From the NCBI RefSeq assembly GCF_002835995.1, contig NZ_PJBZ01000067.1, forward strand, positions 1 to 64,000: a stretch of 64,000 nucleotides of DNA, given 5' to 3'. Of this stretch, positions 46,323 to 57,500 are shown piece after piece. The notes beneath the pieces are model-generated. The model ran no database searches, was not told the origin of the DNA, and was given only the letters and a program-made list of their open reading frames with translations. Position 1 is the stretch's first letter; every line of letters begins with the position of its first letter. The DNA comes from Psychromonas sp. Urea-02u-13. GTDB taxonomy: Bacteria > Pseudomonadota > Gammaproteobacteria > Enterobacterales > Psychromonadaceae. A program made the position numbers and the translations under genes.

Positions 46323-46503
46323 GTTTTTATTCGCAATCACCCTAAAAGTGCAATTAGCATAGCACAACTGGAATAATATAGAGTGTTGCGTATCTTAATT
46401 GTAATCACAAAATAATGGCCGGTGATGGCATTTTCTGTAGGGGAGTGTAAAGATCAATAAAGAAGCAGGAGTAGCCTCCTTATTAATCTTGGTCTATTTA
46501 TCT

Positions 46504-47961
46504 TTAATCAATCGCTTTTAATGTCGCCTTTAGCAGCGCCCAATATTTATCAACACTAGCTATTTCGATTTTCTCGTCCGGACTGTGCGGGAAATTAATA
46601 GTAGGTCCAAAAGAAATCATATCCCAATCAGGGTATTGGTCGCTAAACAGCCCACATTCAAGACCTGCATGAATTACCATGGTTTTTGGCTTTTCAGAAA
46701 ACAGTTCAATGTATTGTTTTTCCATCACTTGGTAGATGTCTGAGTTTGAATTAGGTGTCCAGCCAGGGTAGTTACCATCTTTACGTACCATTGCGCCGTA
46801 GCCTTCAAAATGTGCTTGTATACTCTCGGCTTCATTTTGTTTGTCTTGCTCAATCTGTGAACGTACCAGTACTTGCATCTTAAAAGATAACTTTCCGCTT
46901 TTATTTTGCGTGATAACACCCAAGTTACTCGAGGTTTCTACTACGTTTGAAAACTGGCTATCCATTGCAAAAACACCATTATTACAATGATGTAAACTTT
47001 CAAATAAAGCGCTTTGACTGGCCATGGTTAAAATAGCACTTGGTAGTTCACATTGTTCAACGGATAACTGTAAAGACCCTTCAATACCTTGGTATTTAGC
47101 CAACAGTGTTACCTGTAATGTATTGATCAATAGTTCTAAGCTGTTTTTGTATTGTGTATCGCAAACAATTACAGCATTGGCTTCACGGGGAATCGCATTG
47201 CGTAAACTGCCGCCTTCTAAACTGGCTATATGGAAGGGAAACCCGTCAAAATTATTCAGCACAGTGGCTAATTCTTTAATCGCATTCGCACGGCCGAGGT
47301 TAATATCACAACCTGAATGACCGCCTTTAAGGCCTGTTAAGCTTATTTTATAAGCGCCATTGTCAACTTCGGGCTCCATTTTTTCATAAGGTAGCTCGAT
47401 GTTCACATTGATACCGCCAGCACAGCCTACGTAAAGTTCGCCTTCTTGCTCAGAATCGGTATTAATTAATATCTTACCCTTTAATGAACCGGCCTTTAAA
47501 CCAAATGCACCGGTCATGCCGGTTTCTTCATCGGTGGTTAATAAGACTTCAAGCGGGCCATGTTGCAAGCTATTATCCGCAAGTACTGCCAAACTACTTG
47601 CCATACCCACACCGTTATCAGCCCCTAACGTGGTGTTATCAGCTGTTAGCCATTCTCCATCAATAACCATTTTGATCGGATCAGTGACGAAGTCATGCTC
47701 ACTGTCAGTATTTTTTTGTGGCACCATATCAAGGTGTGCTTGCAAAATAACCGGTGTTTTTGCTTCATAACCTTTTGACGCTGGTTTACTTAGAATCAGG
47801 TTACCCACTTCGTCTTGCACACAGTCGATATTGATTTCTGAGGCCCAGTTTTTTATCCAATCAACTAATTGCTGTTCATGTTTTGATGGATGCGGAATAG
47901 AACAAATTGTTGAGAAGTACGACCAGATTGGACTTGCTGAGCTTGCTTGTAAACGTTGCAT
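46504..47961 (-). CDS. pepD: Aminoacyl-histidine dipeptidase (peptidase D)
   Basis: Cytoplasmic M20-family zinc dipeptidase with broad specificity. 485 residues from the ATG at 47961, exactly the E. coli length; a start 78 bases upstream lacks a ribosome site. Metal ligands: VILQAHLDMVPQ, LGADNGVGMA, LLTTDEETGMTGA and IHAGLECGLF near the C-terminus. Single gene, not coupled to its neighbours. Confidence 0.95.
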   Translation of the reverse strand: MQRLQASSASPIWSYFSTICSIPHPSKHEQQLVDWIKNWASEINIDCVQDEVGNLILSKPASKGYEAKTPVILQAHLDMVPQKNTDSEHDFVTDPIKMVIDGEWLTADNTTLGADNGVGMASSLAVLADNSLQHGPLEVLLTTDEETGMTGAFGLKAGSLKGKILINTDSEQEGELYVGCAGGINVNIELPYEKMEPEVDNGAYKISLTGLKGGHSGCDINLGRANAIKELATVLNNFDGFPFHIASLEGGSLRNAIPREANAVIVCDTQYKNSLELLINTLQVTLLAKYQGIEGSLQLSVEQCELPSAILTMASQSALFESLHHCNNGVFAMDSQFSNVVETSSNLGVITQNKSGKLSFKMQVLVRSQIEQDKQNEAESIQAHFEGYGAMVRKDGNYPGWTPNSNSDIYQVMEKQYIELFSEKPKTMVIHAGLECGLFSDQYPDWDMISFGPTINFPHSPDEKIEIASVDKYWALLKATLKAID

Positions 47962-48104
47962 AGAGAGCCTTATAAGGAAAAGAGATAACCACAGTTTTAA
48001 TCGGTGTTTAGCTGACTTTACTTGCTGTATGATTTGCAAAATTGATTTACATCAATAAATGTTTTTATGTTTGCTACATTTTTTGCTACTTAAAGGAATC
48101 TACC

Positions 48105-48221
48105 GTGTCAGAAGAAAATTTTAAAGACCCATATTCAATTCGTTATTTTTTAGGCATGGTGGTTGTGATGCTTATCCCAACTTTGCCAGCAACATTAAGT
48201 CTTTTGAAGGTATTCTCTTAA
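48105..48221 (+). CDS. Small membrane protein (38 aa)
   Basis: GTG-initiated frame of 38 residues (MSEENFKDPYSI ... LLKVFS) with one hydrophobic segment at about 14-34 (FLGMVVVMLIPTLPATL). AAAGGA lies seven bases before the GTG and a terminator follows 39 bases after the stop, so it looks like a short independent transcript. I do not recognise a family. Confidence 0.6.
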   Translation: MSEENFKDPYSIRYFLGMVVVMLIPTLPATLSLLKVFS

Positions 48222-48259
48222 CTTAAGCGCACTAAAATTTACAATCATAGAACACTCCA

Positions 48260-48288
48260 AATGGCTAATTAAATTAGCCATTTTTTGC
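48260..48288 (+). terminator. Terminator after the 38-aa gene
   Basis: Perfect 10-bp stem AATGGCTAAT / ATTAGCCATT with a 3-base loop and six T. Confidence 0.85.
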
Positions 48289-48491
48289 TTTTACTCTTCT
48301 TTTTTATTATTTCACACTTTATTTCCCCTAAAACAGAGATTTGATTGGTTAATTGTGCGGAAGATCTATAAACTATCGCGAATTTGCCAAAATTTATGAT
48401 TATTTGGCGGGAAAATAGAGTGTTCTTCCGTTAATAAATCGTAAAAATTGCATCACGAAATCTATTTTTATTGTTTTTTACGGAGGTTATC

Positions 48492-49640
48492 TTGAGTCAT
48501 TCGGCCATACTGGTATTGGAAGATGGAACTATTTTTGAGGGTGTCTCAATCGGCGCTGATGGAAGTTCTGTTGGTGAAGTTGTATTTAACACGTCAATGA
48601 CGGGTTACCAAGAAATTCTTACTGACCCTTCTTACGCACGCCAAATTGTTACACTTACTTACCCTCACATCGGCAACACAGGTACTAATGATGAAGATGA
48701 AGAATCTGCATCAATTCATGCTTGTGGTTTAGTCATCCGCGATTTACCGCTTCTTGCAAGCAACTTCCGTAACCAAGCGTCATTAAGTGATTACTTAAAA
48801 GCACGTAACGTGGTTGGTATTGCTGAGATTGACACGCGTAAACTAACACGTGTTTTACGTGAGAAAGGCGCACAAGCAGGTTGTATTGTTGCAGTAAAAG
48901 ATGCTGGCGAAAACCTTGACGTAGAAAGCGCACTTGCACAAGCTAAAGCATTCCCTGGCCTTAAAGGCATGGATTTAGCGAAAGAAGTGACAACGAAAGA
49001 ATCTTTCGAATGGTCACAAGGTAGCTGGACATTAACGGGCGGTTTACCAGAGCACACTGGTGAAGGTAAATACCACGTTGTCGCTTATGACTTCGGTGTT
49101 AAACGTAACATCTTACGCATGCTTGCTGACCGTGACTGTAAATTAACAGTGGTACCAGCACAAACAACCGCTGCTGAAGTACTTGCATTAAATCCAGATG
49201 GTATCTTCCTGTCTAATGGCCCTGGTGATCCAGAACCATGTACTTATGCAATCACTGCAATTCAAGAAATTCTAAAAACTGATATTCCAGTATTTGGTAT
49301 CTGTTTAGGTCACCAGTTACTTGCATTAGCAAGTGGTGCAAAAACAGTGAAAATGAAATTTGGTCATCATGGTGCTAACCACCCGGTTAAAGACTTAGAC
49401 CGTAACGTAGTGATGATTACTGCACAGAATCACGGTTTTGCTGCTGATGAAAAGAGCTTACCAAAGAATCTACGTGCAACTCACGTTTCATTGTTTGATG
49501 GTTCTCTACAAGGTATTCATCGTACTGATAAAGCCGCATTTAGTTTCCAAGGTCACCCAGAAGCAAGCCCGGGTCCACATGATGCAGCACCATTATTTAA
49601 TCACTTCATTGATTTGATTGAACAGTATAAAAACGCTTAG
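48492..49640 (+). CDS. carA: Carbamoyl-phosphate synthase small chain
   Basis: Glutaminase subunit supplying ammonia for carbamoyl phosphate (arginine and pyrimidine synthesis). 382 residues, as in E. coli, from a TTG start at 48492 directly behind ACGGAGGT; E. coli carA also starts with UUG. Amidotransferase triad: Cys in [11 protein letters not shown], His and Glu in [10 protein letters not shown]. The upstream 200 bases should hold the promoters, but I saw no clear ArgR box. Confidence 0.97.
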   Translation: MSHSAILVLEDGTIFEGVSIGADGSSVGEVVFNTSMTGYQEILTDPSYARQIVTLTYPHIGNTGTNDEDEESASIHACGLVIRDLPLLASNFRNQASLSDYLKARNVVGIAEIDTRKLTRVLREKGAQAGCIVAVKDAGENLDVESALAQAKAFPGLKGMDLAKEVTTKESFEWSQGSWTLTGGLPEHTGEGKYHVVAYDFGVKRNILRMLADRDCKLTVVPAQTTAAEVLALNPDGIFLSNGPGDPEPCTYAITAIQEILKTDIPVFGICLGHQLLALASGAKTVKMKFGHHGANHPVKDLDRNVVMITAQNHGFAADEKSLPKNLRATHVSLFDGSLQGIHRTDKAAFSFQGHPEASPGPHDAAPLFNHFIDLIEQYKNA

Positions 49641-49779
49641 TTAAAGATTGGCTTCAACATCACTTGCGCTTTTGTTTTTAAAATAGCCAGTCATTTTAGG
49701 CTTTTTGGAAACAATTTATCGCAAGTTGTTTTGTAACGATTCCTAAGCAAAGAACAAAAAATAGAAAGGTAAATTTCAG

Positions 49780-52700
49780 ATGCCAAAACGTAATGACATA
49801 AAAACTATCCTAATTATTGGTGCGGGTCCGATTGTTATCGGACAAGCCTGTGAGTTTGACTACTCAGGCGCCCAAGCTTGTAAAGCATTAAAAGAAGAAG
49901 GTTACCGTGTTGTACTGGTTAACTCTAACCCAGCAACTATTATGACCGATCCAGAAATGGCTGATGCAACATACATCGAGCCAATTCACGTTGATGTTGT
50001 AGAAAAAATTATCGCGAAAGAGCGCCCTTGTGCAGTATTACCAACAATGGGTGGCCAAACAGCGCTTAACTGTGCGCTAGAGCTTGAATCAAAAGGTATT
50101 TTAGCTAAATACAACGTTGAAATGATTGGCGCAACTGCTGACGCAATTGATAAAGCAGAAGACCGTAGCCGCTTTGATGCTGCAATGAAAAACATTGGAC
50201 TTGAATGTCCACGTGCTGGTTTTGCACACAACATGGAAGAAGCTTACGTTGTTTTAGACATGGTTGGTTTTCCTTGTATTATCCGTCCTTCATTCACTAT
50301 GGGTGGAACTGGCGGTGGTATCGCGTACAACAAAGAAGAATTTGATGATATCTGTTCAAACGGTATTGATCTTTCTCCAACAAGCGAAATCTTAATCGAT
50401 GAATCATTAATCGGTTGGAAAGAATACGAAATGGAAGTGGTTCGCGACAAAAATGATAACTGTATCATTGTTTGTGCGATTGAAAACTTTGACCCAATGG
50501 GTATTCATACCGGTGACTCAATTACCGTTGCACCAGCACAAACATTAACGGACAAAGAATACCAATTAATGCGTAACGCATCGATTGCAGTATTACGTGA
50601 GATTGGTGTTGAAACAGGTGGTTCTAACGTGCAGTTTGGTATTAACCCAGCTGACGGCCGTATGGTTCTCATTGAAATGAACCCACGTGTATCACGTTCA
50701 TCTGCATTAGCCTCTAAAGCAACGGGTTTCCCAATTGCTAAAATCGCTGCTAAATTAGCAATCGGTTACACATTAGATGAATTGCAAAATGATATCACTG
50801 GGGGTAAAACACCAGCATCATTTGAGCCTACTATCGATTACGTTGTTACTAAGATTCCTCGTTTTAACTTCGAGAAATTTGCTAACTCAAACAGCCGCTT
50901 AACGACACAGATGAAATCTGTTGGTGAAGTAATGGCGATTGGCCGTAACCAACAAGAATCACTTCAAAAAGCACTTCGTGGCTTAGAAGTTGGCGCTGAT
51001 GGTTTTAGCCCAATGGTTGATCTTGCCGATCCTATTGCTGCTAAAGAAAAAGTATTATACGAATTACGTGAAGCCGGTGCAGAACGTATTTGGTACATCG
51101 GTGATGCATTCCGTTTAGGTATGACCATGGATGAAATTCATGACATCACGATGATCGATAACTGGTTCTTAGTGCAAATTGAAGATCTCATCTTAGAAGA
51201 GAAAAAATTAGCAGAAGGCGGTTTACGCTCATTAGATCACGCTTGCCTTAAACGTCTTAAGCGTAAAGGTTTTGCTGATAGCCGTATCGCAACGGTAGTA
51301 GGTATTTCTGAAACTGAAGTACGTAAACTACGTGAAAAATTCAAGTTACACCCAGTATACAAACGTGTTGATACATGTGCTGCTGAGTTCTCGTCTGATA
51401 CTGCTTACATGTACTCTACTTACGATGAAGAGTGTGAGTCTAACCCAACTGATAATGAAAAAATCATGATTATCGGTGGTGGTCCTAACCGTATCGGTCA
51501 AGGTATTGAATTCGATTACTGTTGTGTACATGCAGCTCAAGCAATGCGCGAAGATGGTTACGAAACAATCATGGTTAACTGTAACCCTGAAACTGTTTCT
51601 ACAGATTACGATACGTCTGACCGTTTATACTTCGAATCAATTACATTAGAAGATGTACTTGAAATCGTACGTCTTGAAAAACCCAAAGGCGTGATCGTGC
51701 AATACGGTGGTCAAACACCACTTAAATTAGCACGTGCTCTTGAAGCTGCTGGTGTACCAATCATTGGTACTTCACCAGAAGCGATTGACCGCGCAGAAGA
51801 CCGTGAACGTTTCCAACAAGTGGTTGAGCGTTTAGGTCTTAAACAACCAGAAAATGACACAGTAACAACGACTGAGCAAGCGGTTGAATCTGCTAAGCGT
51901 ATCGGTTACCCGTTAGTAGTACGTCCTTCGTACGTGCTCGGTGGTCGTGCAATGGAAATCGTATATGACGAAACTGATTTACGTCGTTACTTTAAAGAAG
52001 CGGTCAGTGTTTCTAACGAATCACCTGTTCTTCTTGACCGTTTCTTAGATGATGCAATCGAAGTTGATATCGATGCAATCTGTGACGGTACTGATGTTGT
52101 TATCGGCGCAATCATGGAGCATATCGAGCAAGCGGGGGTTCACTCGGGTGACTCTGCATGTTCATTACCTGCTTACACATTAAGCGCTGAAATCCAAGAC
52201 GAAATGCGTGGATACATCAAAGCACTAGCACTAGAATTAGGTGTTGTTGGTCTGATGAATACACAGCTTGCTGTTAAAGATAACGAAGTTTACATGATTG
52301 AAGTAAACCCTCGTGCTGCACGTACTGTACCGTTTGTATCTAAAGCGACGGGCGTACCAATTGCTAAAATTGGTGCAAGTGTGATGGCGGGTAAAACGCT
52401 GAAAGAGTTAGGCGTGACTAAAGAAGTTATCCCACCATACTACAGCGTTAAAGAAGTAGTTTTACCGTTTAACAAATTCCCTGGCTCTGACCCAATCTTA
52501 GGTCCGGAAATGCGTTCAACTGGCGAAGTAATGGGCGTTGGTAATACTTTTGCTGAAGCTTACGCAAAAGCAGAGCTTGGTTCGACTAAAGAAGTGCCTG
52601 AAATTGGCCGTGTATTAATCTCTGTGCGTAACAGCGATAAAAAACGTGTTGCTAAACTGGCTAAAAACTTAATCGACCTGGGTTACACTATTGATGCAAC

Positions 52701-53013
52701 AGATGGCACGTTAGCTGTTTTACAAGAAGCGGGCATTACTGCGCGCCACGTAAACAAAGTAGCGGCTGGCCGTCCACACACACTAGACCGTATTAAAAAC
52801 TCTGAGTACAAATACATTGTTAATACTACGGAAGGTCGTGTTGCCATTGAAGATTCTCGTCAATTACGTCGTGCCGCATTACGTTACAAAGTAAACTACA
52901 CAACGACGTTAAACGGTGCATTAGCAACGTGTCAGGCACATACTGCTGATCCGACTGCACCTGAAGCAACGGTTAACTCTGTGCAAGAATTACATAGTCG
53001 TATTGTAAACTAG
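49780..53013 (+). CDS. carB: Carbamoyl-phosphate synthase large chain
   Basis: 1077 residues (E. coli 1073): two homologous ATP-grasp halves (residues about 1-550 and 551-935) and the C-terminal allosteric MGS-like domain. ATP-site blocks [16 protein letters not shown] and [16 protein letters not shown], and the twin [18 protein letters not shown] / [18 protein letters not shown] motifs are intact. AGAAAGG precedes the ATG. 139 bases separate it from carA, with no terminator. Confidence 0.97.
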   Translation: MPKRNDIKTILIIGAGPIVIGQACEFDYSGAQACKALKEEGYRVVLVNSNPATIMTDPEMADATYIEPIHVDVVEKIIAKERPCAVLPTMGGQTALNCALELESKGILAKYNVEMIGATADAIDKAEDRSRFDAAMKNIGLECPRAGFAHNMEEAYVVLDMVGFPCIIRPSFTMGGTGGGIAYNKEEFDDICSNGIDLSPTSEILIDESLIGWKEYEMEVVRDKNDNCIIVCAIENFDPMGIHTGDSITVAPAQTLTDKEYQLMRNASIAVLREIGVETGGSNVQFGINPADGRMVLIEMNPRVSRSSALASKATGFPIAKIAAKLAIGYTLDELQNDITGGKTPASFEPTIDYVVTKIPRFNFEKFANSNSRLTTQMKSVGEVMAIGRNQQESLQKALRGLEVGADGFSPMVDLADPIAAKEKVLYELREAGAERIWYIGDAFRLGMTMDEIHDITMIDNWFLVQIEDLILEEKKLAEGGLRSLDHACLKRLKRKGFADSRIATVVGISETEVRKLREKFKLHPVYKRVDTCAAEFSSDTAYMYSTYDEECESNPTDNEKIMIIGGGPNRIGQGIEFDYCCVHAAQAMREDGYETIMVNCNPETVSTDYDTSDRLYFESITLEDVLEIVRLEKPKGVIVQYGGQTPLKLARALEAAGVPIIGTSPEAIDRAEDRERFQQVVERLGLKQPENDTVTTTEQAVESAKRIGYPLVVRPSYVLGGRAMEIVYDETDLRRYFKEAVSVSNESPVLLDRFLDDAIEVDIDAICDGTDVVIGAIMEHIEQAGVHSGDSACSLPAYTLSAEIQDEMRGYIKALALELGVVGLMNTQLAVKDNEVYMIEVNPRAARTVPFVSKATGVPIAKIGASVMAGKTLKELGVTKEVIPPYYSVKEVVLPFNKFPGSDPILGPEMRSTGEVMGVGNTFAEAYAKAELGSTKEVPEIGRVLISVRNSDKKRVAKLAKNLIDLGYTIDATDGTLAVLQEAGITARHVNKVAAGRPHTLDRIKNSEYKYIVNTTEGRVAIEDSRQLRRAALRYKVNYTTTLNGALATCQAHTADPTAPEATVNSVQELHSRIVN

Positions 53014-53041
53014 TCAATTAGTTTATATTTATAATCTATGC

Positions 53042-53076
53042 AAAGGCTACCTAAGTAATTAGGTAGCCTTTTTTGT
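53042..53076 (+). terminator. Terminator of carAB
   Basis: Perfect 11-bp stem AAAGGCTACCT / AGGTAGCCTTT with an 8-base loop and T tract, 28 bases after the carB stop. Confidence 0.92.
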
Positions 53077-53144
53077 TTGTTTTATTTACCTTGCTTTAAA
53101 TTGGAAAAATGTTTTAGGCTAGGTTCTATTTTTTAAGGAAAATA

Positions 53145-53651
53145 ATGCTAATTATTGAGATTGATAAAACCCGTTATCGTCGTCACTTTAATATTGTCAT
53201 CGTTATTTGTATAAGTGTTCTGGCTTTAGGTAGCTTAGGCATTGCGCAGTTACTGATTGCTTTGTTTCCAGCGCAAGAAGGTACACACTTTCATTGGAAT
53301 CTACTCGGTGTGGTGGTCAGTGTTGCAATCATCGCTATTATGTTCAAAGTTAAAAAAGACGACCCTTTTTTATACGAAGTGTTGTATGTTTGGCGATTAA
53401 AACAAGCGCTTAACTTGATTGGACGTAAAATAAGAAAATTAAAGCAAGCTGCAAAAATGGGCGATACTAACGCTATGCTCGCTTTGCAGTTTAGTTACAC
53501 AGGGTCTCGCCAATTGTGGACGTTAGATGATAATACCATTACCTTGAATAGTTTAGATAAGAGCCAACGCGAGCTGGATGAACTATTAGTTAAGTACGAT
53601 GTGAGCTTAGATATAACGCAATACAAGCGCACTTTATTAAACGCTTTTTAA
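53145..53651 (+). CDS. DUF3087 family membrane protein
   Basis: 168 residues. Two membrane segments (about 17-42 and 50-70) followed by a basic helical domain with VWRLKQALNLIGRKIRK. It matches, from memory, the DUF3087 family of marine gammaproteobacteria. No function known. TTAAGGAAAA precedes the ATG. Lone gene after the carAB terminator. Confidence 0.75.
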   Translation: MLIIEIDKTRYRRHFNIVIVICISVLALGSLGIAQLLIALFPAQEGTHFHWNLLGVVVSVAIIAIMFKVKKDDPFLYEVLYVWRLKQALNLIGRKIRKLKQAAKMGDTNAMLALQFSYTGSRQLWTLDDNTITLNSLDKSQRELDELLVKYDVSLDITQYKRTLLNAF

Positions 53652-53693
53652 GCCGTTGACGTTAACCCTTGGGTATAGATTAATATCGTTAAT

Positions 53694-54014
53694 ATGAATA
53701 AATTAATTACACTTTTGTCACTGTTTCTGTTTGTAATAGCGCCGGCTATTTCTGCGCCAAATAATGACAATCTAACATTAACGACTGATTCATCTCATAT
53801 CAGTGAATACTGCTCAGATGTAATGAGTTGCACTGAGTCTGCTCACCAATGTTGTGTAAGCCATACTTTTACTTCTTTTTATTTTGAAGAGGTTAGCAAT
53901 ATAACCGCTGTTGGTATTTCTCATCGGACTGCTTACCTTCAACATGAACAACCTGTTTTACTGGGTGTACAAAGCGTATTTTATCGACCTCCTATTTTGT
54001 TACTTTTTAAATAA
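53694..54014 (+). CDS. Small secreted Cys-rich protein of unknown function
   Basis: 106 residues with a signal peptide (about 1-20, cleavage after AISA). The mature part has a cluster of Cys and His (YCSDVMSCTESAHQCCVSH) that looks able to bind a metal. 49 bases upstream of the DUF411 gene and probably in one operon with it. I do not recognise a family; a copper-related role is only suggested by the neighbour. Confidence 0.7.
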   Translation: MNKLITLLSLFLFVIAPAISAPNNDNLTLTTDSSHISEYCSDVMSCTESAHQCCVSHTFTSFYFEEVSNITAVGISHRTAYLQHEQPVLLGVQSVFYRPPILLLFK

Positions 54015-54063
54015 CCATTGACAGAAAATTACATTTAATAAAACCTAAAATAGGAAAACTCCA

Positions 54064-54501
54064 ATGAAAAAATTAAAATTATTAATATTAAGCCTCTCTT
54101 TTTTTACAACAGCAGCGTTCGCCACTAACCTGACCATTTATAAGTCTCCTTACTGCGGTTGTTGTACCGCATGGGCAGAGCAAGTTGAGGAAGCGGGCTT
54201 TAACGTCACAGTCGTTGAACAAGCGAATAATAATCAACTGCGCAAAGAGCATAGTATTACGCCTGAGCTAACTTCTTGCCATACGGCTATTGTAGATGGT
54301 TACGCAATTGAAGGGCATGTGCCAGTTAAAGATATTAAGCGTTTATTACGTGAGAAACCTGCTGTTGCAGGGCTTGCAGTACCAGGTATGCCAGCTTCTT
54401 CACCGGGTATGGATGTACCAGGAAATAGTGACCCTTACCAAGTGATTGCATTTCGTGAAGATGGAAAAAAATCGGTTTATAGCGAATATAATATGAAATA
54501 A
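54064..54501 (+). CDS. DUF411 periplasmic metal-binding protein
   Basis: 145 residues, signal peptide about 1-20 (ending AAFA), then the DUF411 domain beginning LTIYKSPYCGCCTAWAEQ with a CxCC motif, a second conserved Cys in ELTSCHTAIVDGY and the typical EGHVPVKDIKRLL and GLAVPGMPASSPGM stretches. Family members (CopG type) are linked to copper resistance or handling. A hairpin terminator follows. Confidence 0.88.
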   Translation: MKKLKLLILSLSFFTTAAFATNLTIYKSPYCGCCTAWAEQVEEAGFNVTVVEQANNNQLRKEHSITPELTSCHTAIVDGYAIEGHVPVKDIKRLLREKPAVAGLAVPGMPASSPGMDVPGNSDPYQVIAFREDGKKSVYSEYNMK

Positions 54502-54507
54502 TAAATA

Positions 54508-54533
54508 AAGGCGCTCACTATTAGCGCCCTTAT
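54508..54533. terminator. Bidirectional hairpin between DUF411 gene and hybrid kinase
   Basis: Stem AAGGCGCT / AGCGCCCTT with a 7-base loop (one bulge), A-rich before and T-rich after; serves the plus-strand operon and perhaps the converging kinase transcript. Confidence 0.65.
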
Positions 54534-54559
54534 TCGTAGATTTATTAGCACACTTATTT

Positions 54560-57500
54560 TTAAGCAAATAGCCAAATCCGCATAATAGACACTAGGTTAT
54601 CAAAGTCTACGGGTTTGGTTATATATTCAGACGCTCCGGCTTGCAGGCATTTTTCTTTGTCTTCTGGCATCGTTTTAGCAGTAAGGGCAATAATAGGAAT
54701 ATTTTTGTAATGGTCCATCTGCCTAATAAGTGCAGTGGCCTTATTACCATCCATTACGGGCATCATGGTATCCATCAATATTAATTCAAAGTCTTTAGAT
54801 TGCTCCAATAGTGTAATCGCTTCTTTACCATTCTCTGCAAGCTCAACAACAATTCCGATCTCCATTAACATTTTTGAAAGGGCGTAACAGTTACGCATAT
54901 CATCATCAACGAGTAATACCTTTCTCTCTTTCAACAGGGCGACTTCATCGTGTACGAGGTTAACCTCCTGTTTAATTTTTTTATCTGCTTGGTGTAAAAA
55001 GAGAGATAAATCATCCTCTAAACGCTCAGCAGAGCCGACACCTTTAATAACAATAGAAGCCGAGTATTGATCTAACTCTTTTTGTTCTTTTTCACTAATT
55101 TCTCGTCCCGTATAGATAATAATAGGCGGGATGTTTTTCAATTCACTGTCATCAACGGCTTTTAATAATTCAAAACCACTCATATCAGGTAAACCAAGAT
55201 CAAGGATGATCGCGTCATATTGTTCGCTGATAATTTCTTCTAACCCTGCTTTGCCTGTTGCAACACTTTTGATTTTAATATTGTCGTTCTCAAGTAATTG
55301 CGCGGTGGCTTTTTGGTTACCTACATCGTCTTCAACTAATAATATATGGCGTGTTTCACTCTCGGTTAATTTCTTTATCTTTTTAAACACCGCTTGTAAT
55401 TGTTGTTCTTCTACTGGTTTACTTAAAAATCCAATCGCGCCTAATGACAGTATTTTAGGTTTTTCTTGCGTATGTCCTGATATGACTTGAACTGGAATGT
55501 GGCGTGTTTCGCTATGGCTATTAAGTTGGTTGATGACTTGGAAACCATCAAGTCCAGGCAAGCCTATATCTAAAATAATACCGTCTGGTTGATATTGCTG
55601 AGCAAGTTGAATCGCGCTACTACCTTCGTTCGCTAATAAACATTTATAACCATGTTGCTGTGCAAGATTACGTACTATTTTGATAAACAGTGGATCGTCT
55701 TCGATAATCAGCAAAGTGCTGTCATTTGAGGTGAGGTTATTTCTATCATCATTGATGGTTTCTTCTGCGAACTCTGTTGCTTTTGTTGGGGGCTCTGGAA
55801 TTGCATCTATTTGCACAAAAGAAGGGGGTTCTTTTTGTAATAATTCAGCTGAAAGGTAAAGCGTAAATTGGCTACCTTCTCCGAGTGTACTGGCGAGGTG
55901 AATTTCTCCTCCTAATAAACGGCTTAGCTCTCTTGCAATAGTAAGGCCTAAACCAGTGCCTCCATATTTTCGACTGGTCGTGCCGTCTTCCTGTTGAAAT
56001 GCTTCAAAGATGGCACGTTGTTTATCTTCAGGAATACCAATGCCTGTATCAATGACTGCAAATGCAATGCAATTAAGCGCATCAAGTTCACTATGGCTAA
56101 AACTCAGTTCTGCATTAGGTTTTTCAATGGATAGGATAACGTCGCCCTGAGGAGTGAATTTCATCGCGTTAGACAGCAAGTTACGCAATATTTGTTCAAC
56201 ACGTAAACTGTCACTGCTGAAACTGCTTTTAATATCGTCGGCTATTTTGATTAAAAAGTTTAATCCTCTATCATCGGCAATAGGGTTAAACATTTTTGTT
56301 AGGTTGCGTGTTAATAGCTCTAAAGAGACTGGCTCATTATGGATAGTCAGTTTGCCCGCTTCTACTTTCGAAAGGTCCATGATGTCATTAATGAGCGTTA
56401 ATAGGCTATTACCTCCATCATAAATCACTCTTGCATCTTCAACCTGTACAGGGGTTAAATTGCCTTTCTTATTACCTGCAAGCCCTTTGGCAAGCAATAG
56501 CAGGCTGTTCAGTGGGGTACGTAATTCATGAGACATATTGGCTAAAAACTCAGATTTATATTTACTCGCAATGGTGAGTTCTTGTGCTTTTTCTTCTATC
56601 TGTTGGTTTTTAAGTTCAATATCTCGCTGTTTCGTTTCAAGCGCGTCTTTTTTGTCTTCTAGATCTTTATTGGCAGATTGCAGAGCATTGGATTGCAGAT
56701 TCAACTTATTCGCTTTTTGTTCTAACTCTTCGTTGGTAGCACGTAACTCTTCAGATTGACTTTGTAGTTCTTCGGTTTGGCTTTGTGATTGTTGCAATAG
56801 CTCGACAATACGTTTTCGTCCAATCAAGCTGTTCATGGTGATGCCCAAATTGACAATGGATTGATTTAGAAACTCCATTTGGTTTTCAGTAAAGTGTTGG
56901 AAGCTTGCTATTTCTATCACTGCAATACAGTTATTTTCAAATAAAATAGGCATAACCATAATATTAAACGGTTTTTTCTCACCCAGACCAGAACTGATCT
57001 GGATATAATCATCGGGTACATTGGTGAGTAATATCGTGTGTTTTTCTAATGCACACTGGCCTATTAATCCTTCACCTTCTGCATAACGATTAGAGATGTT
57101 TTTACGTTCGACATAAGCGTAACTGGCTAATAACTTATAATAATCAGTGTCACTATCCTTATCTTGTTCTTCTAGCAGGTAAAAAGCGACGTGTCCTGCT
57201 TGTAAAATATTCGCTAATTCACTGATAAGTTGCTGTGCCATTTTTTGTATGTCATCAACGCCCTGGGAAAGCTTACCAATTTTGACAACTTGTGTTTTTA
57301 ACCAACTCTGTGCTTCAACTTGGCTATTCCTATCTGTTACTTGTTGCATCATGTGTGAAAGCGCAATACCAAATTCATCCTGCTGAGATCGTGGGGAAAT
57401 TTGGCTTTTATAATCACCGGTAGCAAAGGCATTCGCTTGTTCCACCATCTCTTTAAAATTTAGCTGCATTCTATTCAACGCAATGCCTAAGCTATCTTGT

